A DNA stretch of 64,000 bases from Chlamydomonas sphaeroides (lineage: Eukaryota > Chlorophyta > Chlorophyceae > Chlamydomonadales > Chlamydomonadaceae), in assembly GCA_001662425.1 (NCBI GenBank), contig BDDC01000052.1:2699-66698 (forward strand), given 5' to 3'. Shown piece by piece: positions 1-10,900 of this stretch; position 1 is the stretch's first letter, and each line of letters starts with the position of its first letter. Both the position numbers and the translations under genes were made by a program. Under the pieces are notes generated by a model. The model was not told the origin of the DNA, did no database searches, and saw only the letters and a list, made by a program, of their open reading frames with translations.

Positions 1-20
1 TTTAGGGGAGCGGGAGCCCG

Positions 21-270
21 GGAGGACGCGTGTAATCGCGGAAGCGCACATGCGATCGTAGCGTGGCAAGACAGCATCCACCACTACACAGCCGCAGGCT
101 GACTGCCTGCCAGGCACGGCATCATCCCCAGGGTGCCCCGCCATCCCTCCACCCACCGACAAGTTGCGGACGATGGCCCGCACGTCGAAGTCATCCTTGC
201 GCTCGGCAAGCTTCTTGGCCACCAGCGCGCCCGTGCGGCCGGCAGCGCCGGTCACGGCCACCTGGCGGGG
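21..270 (-). CDS. First exon of a second, tandem SDR gene copy (partial, runs off the left edge)
   Basis: This 250-nt block matches 2759-3008 with only two visible differences (near 35 and 250). It holds the glycine-rich nucleotide-binding exon of the neighbouring SDR gene, read right to left: VAVTGAAGRTGALVAKKL, then a donor near 157 and the beginning of intron 1. In the intact copy exon 2 starts about 31 nt beyond the end of the matching block, so here it would begin just outside the window. The intron is as well conserved as the exon, which implies a recent duplication. Sequence to the right of 270 is unrelated to the intact copy, so this copy must use a different 5' exon. A donor-like CAG/GTAGCC with an in-frame ATG lies at 349-356. 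Whether the copy is a working paralog or a fragment cannot be told from here. Confidence 0.75.
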
Positions 271-1159
271 GGCAAGGGGCGCCTCGGAGGCGAGTGAGCG
301 ACCCGGCGTGGTTTCGGTGGCACGTGCTCCAGTCGCCCTGCTGCGGCTACCTGCATGTGTGTTGAAGCGGTCAGTGGTTGCAGCGTGAGCGAACAGCGCT
401 GTGCGGTGCTTCCGAGAGGTTTCGACAAAAAGCGTTTCGCGGCAACGGCCCGCGGCCAAGAGCGCACGCTGTCCAATGCGACATCAATTATGTGCACCTA
501 GGATTGTGAACAGTACTTGGGTTTGGTCGAGCATTCTTTAGAGCGTCGCCGTCTCGCCAGCAGTACAACTCGCGGACCCGAGCAGTACCCTGGGTCCATG
601 GGTCGGCTTGGCCGTCCCCATCGACAGGCGCCACCGACACCGGTCAGGCCTGAATTCGAAGCTCAGCACGTCGCCGTCAAGGAGCCACCGCGGTCTTGAG
701 GGCGTTTTTTTACGCTTTGCCTTACAAAACGTGACGCCACGCTGATCAACCCGCGCCCCCTTCATTCCTCAGCTCCTGCACCCGGCCCATCGTATGTCGC
801 GCGCTGCTCAACTCAGGCACCTGTACATAGCTCACCAGGCCACAGCGTGGCGAGCGCCTCGTGCACCATGCCGGCCCCGTTGTGAAAACGTGAGGCCCCT
901 CCTGCTAGTACTCAAACTCAGCGCCTCAACATGTGGCCCCTCCTAGTACATAAAACCGACGCCTGACCAGGCCTGACCCATCCAGGTGCCTCAAACATGC
1001 CCTGCCAGCCCAACACGGCCAACCCATGCATGGAGCGCACGCCCATGAGGAGCACAAAATCAACACGCCACCTCACGTCGCGACAACCTATGCCAAGTGC
1101 CATTCCGGCGCACGCATTGGCAGCTCACTGCAGCGGCCTCCGCCGCGCTGCCGTCAATC
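271..1159. other. Intergenic region between the two SDR copies
   Basis: No convincing coding exon. It should hold the 5' end and promoter of the left-hand SDR copy and the 3' UTR of the intact copy. A TGTAA signal on the minus strand lies at 722-726. Short open frames here look like chance products of high GC. Confidence 0.5.
722..726 (-). terminator. Candidate TGTAA polyadenylation signal of the SDR gene
   Basis: The minus strand reads TGTAA, the usual polyadenylation signal of Chlamydomonas-type algae, about 435 nt after the SDR stop codon. Confidence 0.45.
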
Positions 1160-3056
1160 TCACGGCCACTGGCTGTTGATGCTGTAGTCGCAGTTACCCT
1201 TGAGGTCGCTCAGTAGCGCCTCGAAGTCCTTGGTCGGCGCCCCGTCCTCCGGCTTGCGGGCGACCACGTCGATGGCCCTGCGGCAATTTGAAGACAGCAT
1301 AAGTACACACACACGATGTATCGGCCACCCGTGGGCCGGCTACCTGTACCCCCGCATCCCAGCCACTTTGATCGTATGCCCCGTCAACACGGGCGCATGG
1401 TCGCGGGTCCCTGGGCGTTTCCTCCGGGTCGTTGCCACCGCCCTTGTTGGTTGCTGGGCTCGCCCAGAGCCTAGCCTCCGGCCCCTCTGGCCCGCCCGCG
1501 ATGCAGCCCAGCGCCCACCTGTTCCTGGCGGACTTGGCCTTGAGGCACTGCACCGCCAGCTCCGCCACGTCGCCGCGCGGGATGCTGCGCACGGGCTCCT
1601 TGATCAGCGTGTCGTCCACGCCCACCACCAGCTTGCGCTGGCCGTCCGGCTGGTCGATGAGGCCTTCGCGTTGGGGGCCGCGGCATAAGGACATGCGTGT
1701 TAGTGCGCTTTATGCGCACGCAGCAACCGTACATGGGGCGGGGCACCGGGACTCCGTCGCACCGGGTGTGCTACACCGGGCGGTTTTGGGGTCAGCATGA
1801 GGAGGGCAGGTGCGGCCGGGCCAGGCCAGGGGGTGCTCATGCTCACCGCCGGGGTGGATGACGGTGTAGGTGAGGCCCGAGGCGATGAGGTACTGCTCGG
1901 CCTTGCGCTTCCACTGCAGGATGTTGCCTGGGGCGCGGGGCGGGGCGGAGCGGACCCAGGCGAGACAAGCCTCGCACCACACAGAAGGGCGCCGCAATAC
2001 CGGTAGGGGGCCTGACGAGCCCCCACTGCGAGCGCAAGCCCAGCGACTTTAGGGCCCTCGTAATGCGTACGGCGGAGCACGGCGGCCTGCGCTGTGTGAT
2101 GCCGACCACCCTGCCCGGGCCCTTGGGTCGTTGTTGGTCGGTGCTGCCTTGACCAAGTGCGCCCTCGCGCCACCGTCCGGCACCACCCACTCAGTGAGCT
2201 CACCCTGGCCACCCAGGCGGTTAAGCGAGTTGCCGGGGTCGGTGCCGCCCATGGAGCTGACGAGCACCACGTGCTTGACGCCCGCCGCCTTGGCCGCATT
2301 GATCTGCGCCTTCTGGCCCAGCCAGTCCACCTGGGGCCGGCGGCGGGGAACACAGACAGGCAACACCCTCAATGGGCGTAACCAGCATCTCTGACATGTT
2401 CCGCTGCGTTATTCCTACAGCACAAGGCTGCGGGGTTTAGGGCAAGGCGGCACGCAAGGAAGCCTGCCACCCTGGCCGAACCTGCTCGGGGGTCTGGCCC
2501 TCCTTCCAGTCGAACTCCGGCATGACGCCCTTGCCGCCCGTCAGCTTGGCCCAGAACACGGGGATGAGGCTGAGCGGCTTAAGCACGGGCACAGCCGAGG
2601 TGGCGATCACCAGCGCCTCGCAGCCCTTGAAGGCCGCCGTGAAGGCCTCCACGGCGCCGCCCCGCGCCAGGTCCACCTCGGTGATGGCCGCCTCAGGCAC
2701 GCCCATGCCCGTCAGCTTGGGCTTGGACTGGGGGAGGGACAGAGGGGAGAGACAGGTAGGAGGACGCGTGTAATTGCGGAAGCGCACATGCGATCGTAGC
2801 GTGGCAAGACAGCATCCACCACTACACAGCCGCAGGCTGACTGCCTGCCAGGCACGGCATCATCCCCAGGGTGCCCCGCCATCCCTCCACCCACCGACAA
2901 GTTGCGGACGATGGCCCGCACGTCGAAGTCATCCTTGCGCTCGGCAAGCTTCTTGGCCACCAGCGCGCCCGTGCGGCCGGCAGCGCCAGTCACGGCCACC
3001 TGGCGGGGCGAGGGGTGACCGGTGGTTGTAGGCTTGCGTTCTCGAAGCTGCGACAT
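1160..3056 (-). CDS. Atypical short-chain dehydrogenase/reductase, NAD(P)-binding (At5g02240/At2g37660 type)
   Basis: Six exons: 3056-2895, 2727-2482, 2330-2204, 1927-1847, 1663-1519 and 1277-1160. Together they give 292 residues in one frame. Exon 1 carries the Rossmann loop VTGAAGRTG. Later exons carry ALVIATSAVP, VKHVVLVSSMGGTDP, the WKRKAEQYL(I)ASGLTYTVIHPGG active-site-side block, and a C-terminus ending in KDFEALL...NSQWP. Order and spacing match the plant atypical SDR family, which lacks the classical YxxxK arrangement and binds NADP. Physiological substrate is not known from sequence. No clear transit peptide is present if the ATG at 3056 is used, so a longer spliced N-terminus targeting the plastid is possible. 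The gene is divergent from VFL3 and has a partial tandem copy to its left. All junctions are GT-AG. Confidence 0.88.
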
Positions 3057-3513
3057 GCATATTCACGCTGGCGACGGCCACTGCCCTAGCTGACACACCT
3101 TCAGCGCCGCGCGCGCTGCCACACAGCGCGCACGGACAGGCCGTGATGCCGCTTGGAAAGGCCGTGCGACGCGGCAAGGGATGGCGGTGTGCATGGTTAT
3201 CAACGGACAAGTGTAAAGATGGTGTATGTTCGCTGTATAGCGCGCTGTCGCGTGCCCACACGCAAGTACCTTGTCTCTCGCATGGGTCAGGCGCACAGAC
3301 CAAGGCGTTCACATCACCGCTCGCAATACACGCTGTCGTGTCCCTGCATAGCTATCGCACGCAGAAGACTGCACCTTCGCTTTGACCTTGGGTCAAGAAC
3401 AGCTCCGTGTTCGCGAGCGTGTTGCCGTCCCCAGCCGTCCCTTTCACAAAATGCCGACTCTACCTACGTAATTGTGCATTAGAAGCGGCTTGAAGCAGTG
3501 TGCTGGAGCTAGA
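3057..3513. promoter_or_regulatory. Divergent intergenic region between the SDR gene and VFL3
   Basis: 457 nt separate the two proposed ATGs. I see no coding exon. It presumably holds both promoters and 5' UTRs. No unambiguous TATA box was recognised. Confidence 0.45.
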
Positions 3514-6500
3514 ATGGACCTCTGCGAGACGGTGAGTGCACGACACCCCAAGTTAGCCGCTGGACTGCTGTGCTGTTTGTGGTAGAGCACGAACGACCTT
3601 AACGAAACCCGCAGGTTGAGGTGACCTTCCATGGCGTGGCCTACCTGCTCACGGTGTCGACGATTGAGGGCGAGACGCTGTGCCTGGAGGTCGAGCAGAA
3701 ATCTGACTGCTCGAGATGGCGTGGGGACTTCACCTCTCGCTGTGAGGATAATGCAGCGTTGCATGTGCCCCGCGCCCCGCACTTGGGCTTGCGCTGACGG
3801 CAGGTGTTCCACCTCCCGGCCCTACCACGGCCGATAACAGATATCGAGGATATTACGGCGAAGACGGGGAACTTCAAGAAGTTCCCCGTGTTCGTCAAGA
3901 TGCTCCTGTCGGCGCTGAAGCAGGCGTCCGACAGGTGGGGCCCACACGCCGTGTGCCGGCGGCCTGGGAGCCTTTCTGTAGCTGGATGCTGGCGTTCTCA
4001 GCCCATGGCGGGGGCCCGCCGGGACTGTGGGCTCTGCTGGGGCCATGGGCTCAGGTGCCGCAGCGGGAGGGGCCGCAAGGCGCGAGCGCCTGGGTACAGC
4101 CAGGCAGACGCTGCCCATGGCCTGCTATGCCTCATCCGCGCTCCCCGTTGCCCCTACCCTAATATCAACCACAGCGTGTTCGTGGACCTGCTGACCTACC
4201 AGGACCTGGAGGTCCTGAAGACCCGCAAGGCGGGCGGCCAGGCGCCCCCGCCGCGCTCGCAGCCGCCCAACAACAAACGATACCTGATCATGACGTACGC
4301 AGCCGAGTTTGACCGCGTCCACTATCCCCTGCCCCTGCTATTTGAGGACAACCCCGACCCACAACATCTCAAGCGCGTTATCAGCCAGCTGCGCTCCGAG
4401 GTGGAGGGGCTGCAATCGGAGGCGGGCACCCGGCGCGGCAGTGAGGCGTCGGCAGAGCTGCGGCGGCTGCGCGAGGAGAACAGCGCGCTGCGGCACCAGA
4501 TCAAGCAGCTGGAGCGGGGCGGCGCGGTCGGGGGCGGAGCTGGCGGCGGTGGGGAAACGGAGCGGCTCTCAGAGCTATCCCGCGAGTTACGACAGGTGTG
4601 CGCTAGGCTCGTCCTCGGCAGATTGACCAGCAAGGCGGGCCTGGAGCGGCGTGGGGCGCAGTCCTGCCACAACCGCCAGCCGGCGTGGCGCTGGCTGCAT
4701 AGCCGCACGTGTTGCGCAGGTACTGGGATGTGTGTTGTGACACGTGCTGGTTGCGGTGGTGCAGGTGCGCAAGGACCGCGACCTGCTGCACTCGCGGGTC
4801 GAGGCGGCCGAGGCGGAGCTGGAGCGCGAGCGGGGCCTGAACCGCCGGGAGCTGCGGCGGAAAGGCAAGGAGCAGCAGGAGGTGAGTGAGTCCCCGCCGA
4901 TGGCCCATGGCGCTGCCGTCGTCTTGGCGCTGCCTAATACCGCGGTAGTGCTGATCGTGTGGAAGCGATTATGTGAAAGCGATATGTGCCCATGCGTACC
5001 GGGTGAGGCCATGGGCTTGGGCTAAGGCGCGTTCCGCTCTGCTAATGCGTCGCGCAGCTGCTTGATGAGCTGGGGCGGTGTAAGGAGCAGATCAGGGAGC
5101 TCAAGATGCGGATACGACAGCTGACGGAGGAGCTGGAGACGCGGGAGGCGAGGCGGATGACGTCCTCTGACCGCGTCAGGTGCGGCCCTTGCTGGTCCTG
5201 AGCCATGGCCAAGCCAGGCAGTCTGCGGGCATGGTGGTGTGCTGCTGGTGAAGCTTGCGCTGTGGAGCGCACTTGCTTTGGGGCTGGGCCCGAGTATTTG
5301 CCGCCCGCGGCCCGCCGGCCGGCGCAGGAACACCTACGGCGGCCGGGATCCGAACAGCGGAGCCGCGCCCCGGCGCCCCAGCTCAAATGGCAGAGGGTGC
5401 GTGTGTCCTTGGCATGCATGGCATCGCATTGGCGGGGCTGGTTGCCGGATCCCTCCCGTCTGATGCAGACTCCATGCATAACCTATTCCTGCGCAGGCCG
5501 AGCCCTGGGTACGCCGCGCCCACTCGGGGCACCGACAGCCGCAACCCCAGCCGCGGCCGCCAGACGTCGAGCACGGAGCGGTCGCGGCCCAACTCGGCGC
5601 CCGTGGGGCCCCGACCCAGGTGGGCGACGCGGCCCGACTGCGGCGGACAAACCCTGACGCAGGGGCGCCCATGCGCGTGGCGGTGTGTGATCGGTCCTGG
5701 CGTTGGGACCACTCAGCAATCCCGCAGCCATAGAATGCAACATGTTGATGGGGCGCCACGGATGCCTCCGACAGGCTGATGGGGCTGTCGCAATGCATAG
5801 GCTGACCGGCTAGTTGTGGTGCTGGCGGCCCACAGGTTTGACCCCACCGAGTACGTGAAGCAGAAGCGGGAGCGGGAGGCAGCGGGATACGGCGGCCGCC
5901 GCAGCAACGCGCCCACGCCGCCTCGCTCGGGCGGGACATCGCGGGCGTCCTCTGTCGTTGGTGAGTCAGCGCCTAACAGTCAACCAGTTCAGATGCACGC
6001 CGCATGACCGCCACGCGCGGTGCACCCTCGCAACCCAGCTGCCCTCGCCAACTGCCTGGCAGTGGGCTCCGCTAGTAGTCCGGGAGGGCAACGTGGAAAC
6101 CTGGCAAGTACCGGTTCATCGCTCACTGGTACCGGTAAGCTCACTCTCCCCGTGGCGAAATTCCTGCCGCACAGGCAGCCGACCGCACAGCGCCGAACGG
6201 CCCGAACGGCTACCACCGCTGCGCAACGGCTCGCCCTCCACCAGCCGGCCCGGCAGCACTGAGCGGTACCGGCCCATGACTGGGCCCGCGCCCGGCGGCC
6301 GCACCAGCGGCGGCGGCAGCCGCGGTGCCGCGGATCGGGCTGGCTCGCGGGGGGCCGCAGACTACGGCGCGCCACGCTCCCGCGGCGTCTCGCCGGGTGG
6401 CCGGGCGACGGCGTGGGGCGAGCCGCCGGCGGGCAGCGGCACCGGCGGCTGGTCCAAATTCCCTGGCGGCGCGGGCGGCGGCGCAGCGGGCGGAGCTGGC

Positions 6501-7288
6501 GGAGGGCGCATCTCCAACAGCTCCCCGCGGTCCATGTCGCCAGGCAGGGCGCTGCTGGAGGTCAAGCAGAAGCTCAACAGCTTTGTGCAGGGGCGCGGCG
6601 GCAGCTTGCCGGGTGCGGAGGGGCACGGACACGGGCTGCGCAGGCATGCTCCTCACCGTGCGCTGCAGGGGCCTGCGGTCCTGCAGAGCTTGCTGGAATG
6701 TTCGCGTGGTCCCCACAAAGCCCACGCCTGCAAGCCCTTGACTGCCCAGCGTCTGCCGTCCCGGCACACATTGCGCCGATGCGATCGCGTGGCCCCTCTG
6801 TCGTGTGCGGTGGTCGCAGACGAGCCGTCCGGCTCCGTGGTGGGCTCCCAGCTGGGCGCCCCAGATCACGCCAGCCAGTCGTCAAAGTCACAGGTGGGGC
6901 GGAGGCTTTGATGCACAGCCGGACCAGCGTCGGCACGAAGCCGCATCACGGGGTGTCGGCAGGCCCTGCGTCTTGCGCCGGCGAGCAGCCGTGCCATGTT
7001 GTGGCGGTCCCTGGGCTGCTGGACGCTAGCCGTGGTGTGTACGACAGCAGCCGGTTTCCTTCCTCCGAAATCTAGCCAGAAGAGGGCGTGTCATCGGGTT
7101 CACGTCCATCCCCGCATTGCGATAGCAGGCGGGTACTGACTTGCCGAGTGCCCGGGCACTGCGCTGCGCAGGTGTTTGAGGACGCGACCGCCGAGATTGC
7201 GGACATCGACTCCCGCCTGCACGCGCTGCAGAGCTTCCTGCGCATGGCCAAGACCTCCTCCACCGCCACAAGCACCGCGAACGCATGA
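3514..7288 (+). CDS. VFL3: VFL3/CCDC61, basal-body and centriolar coiled-coil protein
   Basis: Twelve exons: 3514-3531, 3615-3741, 3841-3934, 4175-4595, 4765-4881, 5058-5179, 5328-5396, 5497-5619, 5836-5960, 6175-6612, 6820-6893 and 7172-7288. The frame is continuous, giving 614 residues. The N-terminal half has the SAS6/XRCC4-like head typical of CCDC61, with EDITAKTGNFKKFPVF, VDLLTYQDLEVLKTRK, KRYLIMTY and EFDRVHYPLPL. A coiled coil follows (about residues 140-300). Then comes an Arg/Ser/Gly-rich linker, the conserved RFDPTEYVKQK block, and a C-terminal EIADIDSRLHALQ helix. Vertebrate CCDC61 has the same blocks in the same order. In Chlamydomonas, VFL3 is needed for correct basal-body position and number. 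The first coding exon is only 18 nt (MDLCET). Exon 3 was placed at 3841 because this rebuilds YIEDITAKTGNF across the junction. Confidence 0.92.
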
Positions 7289-7690
7289 CGCGGCGGGCGC
7301 AGGGCTTGAAGGCGGGCAGATGGGCCACGAAACAAGGTGGCGATGTGGGCGGACCGGGGCGGGGGGCGCTGGGATGCGCAACGACGTGTGTGATGGGCGA
7401 CCATAGCCTGCCCAAGTGCGACTCTTGACAACTGCCGGACGAGTGAGTGACCAACTCTAAGTGGGGGCAATTAGGGACCTACATGACCGGCACGACTTAA
7501 GCTGTACCGTGATTGGTGATGGTGATGACGCCTGGTGACGTGACCTATCGGTATAGGTGGCGTGAGACATAGCACGCTGTGCGCATAGACCTCGCGACAC
7601 GAATTAGATGCATGTTGGTTGGCGAGGTGTGGGCCAGCATGCCTGCTACATGATGCCAAGGGCCCTTAAAACTTGAAGGCAAGGTGTACC

Positions 7691-7714
7691 CCCCCCCACA
7701 CACACACACACACA
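7691..7714. repeat. C-run followed by a (CA)n microsatellite
   Basis: A run of C passes directly into about eight CA dinucleotides in the VFL3/WD40 intergenic region. Confidence 0.8.
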
Positions 7715-7905
7715 AGGTGTAGTCAGTCGAGCTCGATGCGCTGTGCTTGTGCCACTGCCCTGAATACAACGCTCACACAACGTTGACCTGTGCCACGGCT
7801 GCTGAGCACCAATAGCTGCCCATCAACTCCTGACTTGTGAAGCACGTACGGCGCGGGGATCCACATGTCCACGGACAGCAGGTAGCAGACCTTGACACCG
7901 TCCGC

Positions 7906-7910
7906 TTACA
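7906..7910 (-). terminator. TGTAA polyadenylation signal of the WD40 gene
   Basis: TGTAA on the minus strand, 65 nt after the proposed stop codon at 7975. The distance is suitable for a short algal 3' UTR and supports the choice of the last exon. Confidence 0.6.
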
Positions 7911-7974
7911 TTCTGCCATTCCGGGCCATTCCGAGCACGCTCTCCGCCACCCGTCCTACAGGCCTCGCCGCCTG

Positions 7975-10900
7975 CTACCCGCTGCCGGTCCCGCCCAGCG
8001 ACAGGTCCTCAAGCCCCAGGCTGCCACCGCCCGAGCCGCTTGGCCGCTGCGCCGCCCGCCCGCCGCCGCGGCCGTTGCCCGGCGCCGCCACGGCGCTCTC
8101 GTGGACCGTGTAGCGCAGCAGTTGGGCCTGGCGGGGGTGGGGCAGGGGGAGGGCACGGCAGGTGCAGGGGAAGCCCAACCAGGTAGGTGAGCGGCCCGGG
8201 GCGACGCATGGGCTTTCAAAGGAAACAAGCTCATCGTCATGTGTGCTTGCATCCAAAACCTCAATGGGCTGCGGCACCACACGGCGCTGCGCGCAAACCC
8301 AGCCAACACCCGTCTGCATTGCAACAGCTCATCCACTTCGTCCACCCGCCGCACCTGCATGGTGCCTACCAGCACCATGGTACGTCTGACACGGATACCG
8401 ATGTATTGTTGAACATAGTGAGGACATAGTTTACTAACAGCTCATCCAGGGCTCATCCACTTCGTCCACCCGCCGCACCTGCATGGTGCCCACCAGCACC
8501 TCGGGCCGGTCGTAGCGCAGCGTGAGGCAGCGGAACTCCTGCGTGTCGTTTGTGAACCTGGCGGGGGCGCAGGGCCGCGGGCAGCGGGCCGCACAGCACG
8601 TGTGCGCGAGCATGACACGAGGGACTAGCCGGCGCCCGCAACCCGCAAACGACAGCGCCGGGCACGCAGCCCCACACCTGTGAGGCCCCTGGCCCCAGCG
8701 TACACGCACCCTGCCCTCTCGCACCGAGCCCGTCACGCCGCTAGGCCAAGTCACAGGCGCCACATGATCCCGCCCCCGTCCCCAGCACCCCACACGACAC
8801 CGCACACGGTGCCCCATCTGACACCAGCCCTCCACACACGGGCTGGGTTTCGCTTCCCGCACTGGCGCACTTAAATGCATCCCTGCTTCGTATGCACGAC
8901 CGACGCGTCATCAACCCTGGGTGCCAGGTTCCCGCCGCGTCCCCACTAACCGCGCAGCCTACAAATGTGCGACGCTTCCCGATACCGTTCTACACCGCCA
9001 TTCAAGGACGCCCGCTAACCGGTCGGGTTGTTGAGCACCTGGGGTGCCAGAGCGGTTGTTGCAAGGTGGTCTCTGTTCCTCTCCTGGCATCCTTCTTGTT
9101 GTAATTGGAAACCCTGGGTGTGCCGCGCAGGTCGTGCTAACTACATGTTACCTGTTTGTGAACACACGCGGCACGCCCCCTAGCCTGTCTGTGCAGCATC
9201 TGCTCCGCCACGTAGTCCCACCACTGGACCCAACACCCGCGACACACACATGTCCCCCTCCGCCTCCCTCCGGCCCCCACCTCCATCCCCTCTCGCCCCA
9301 CCTGTGCAGCACCTGCCCCGCCACGTAGTCCCACACCAGCAGCTGGCCGTCCATGCCGCAGCTCACCAGGTTGCCGCTGGCGGGCAGCACGTCCAGACCC
9401 GTCACACTGCGGGTGTGGCCCGTCAGCACCTGCGAACGGTGCCGGGGGAGTGGGGCAGGGCGGCGGCGAGTGGGGCAGGGGGATATGCCGAGCCAGCACA
9501 CGGGCGTGATGAAGGCCGTATGTGTACTGGGATTGAGGCCAGACGCCGTCGCTGTTGAATCCCATCCCGCACGCCAGGTAGGGGCCAGCGGTGGCAGGCT
9601 GGCGGCCCTGGGCGTGGTCCTGGGTGCAGTGCGGTGCGTGACGATTGGCTCTGGCGCGAGGGCTGCAGGGCCTGCAGGGCCTGCAGGGCCAAGGCTGCTG
9701 CCGGAGGGACGGATAGACATGTACGTGGGGTGGGAGCCGAGCCGTAGCGCACCTTGAGCGGCCGGCTGCTGAAGGGCGGGCGGCCCAAGCCCAGCGCGGG
9801 CGCCGCGGCGCCGCCGCTCGCCGAGCCCGGCACCGTGTGGGAGCCGCCGGGCGACCGCATCACGGCCGCTGCAGCGCAGGGGGCAGGGGGCGAGTAGCAT
9901 GGCCGACATGGCGTCAGAAGCGCACCACACCTGCCCAACACGGGTTAAGGGCCGACTCCCTGGGCTATCCGCACGCGGGCCAGCCCGGGCGTTACCCGAC
10001 AACACTCGGCCCCTATCCCCGGGCCGAAGGTGATGGGCTGCGAGCCCACGTGTGCTGGGCCCCGTGGCTCCGTCCAAGCTGCTCGTAGCCTGCCTAAAAC
10101 CTGGTCCTGCAGTGGCCGCATCAGCCCACCTTCGGCCAGCTTGGCTCCTCCTGCGGGCACGATGTCCCACAGGCAGATGCTGCAGTCGTCGGAGCCCGAG
10201 AACAGGAAGTTGGAGTCGAGCGCCAGCGCGGTGACGGCGTCCTTGTGGCCGTTGTGGCTGCCCAGGTAGTCGTAGCCGGTAGCCGCCCACACCTGGGGCC
10301 CGAGGCGGGGCATCCTCTCATCCAGCAGCAGCAGATGGCCACAGCAGCAACCTCATCCTCAGCACCGTCCTCGCCACCAGCATGAGGCACTTACGCCTGC
10401 CGCAGGAAGGCACTGCAGCCAGACACCAGCCCGGCTCCCAAGCCTCTGGCTCTTAGCGCCGCGTCCAGCACGCAGCATGCCAGCACGCGCCGCTCCCCCC
10501 GCCGCGGCGCGCACCTTGATCACCCGGTCCGTGCCGGCCGTCACGATGACCTTCTTCAGCGGGTCGAACTTGAGCGCCAGGATCTCCGGGTCGCCCGACC
10601 CCGGCACGCCCCGCCGCCCCGTCTCGCCGCCCACAGCGCCCGGCCCCTGCCCCGTGCCGCCGATGCTGGCGCGGCCGGCGGCGCCGGGCGTGTCGGACCC
10701 GTGTGCGTGGAACTTTGCGACCATGTGCGGCTCCTCGCCGCGCAGGCTGCGTATGTCCCACAGCGCCACCCAGCCGTCGTAGGAGGCGGAGATGAGCAGC
10801 TCCTCGTTGCGGTGCACCTGCCGGTGTCGTGGGGGATGGGGGCGTCGGGAGAACGGGGAGGGATGTACGTGGGTTTGGCGAGCAGGGTACGTGCCGTGCC

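Larger units (their letters stand above)
7289..7974. other. Convergent 3' region between VFL3 and the WD40 gene
   Basis: No gene seen. It contains the 3' ends of both genes, a CA microsatellite near 7691-7714, and the polyadenylation signal of the WD40 gene at its right end. Confidence 0.5.

Noticed and set aside
8434..8557. WD40 exon 19 continuing to a stop near 8434
   Set aside because: Possible, but splicing from 8479 to 8127 keeps phase, adds a sensible strand (GTMQ then AQLLRYTVHE) and places the stop 65 nt before a TGTAA signal.
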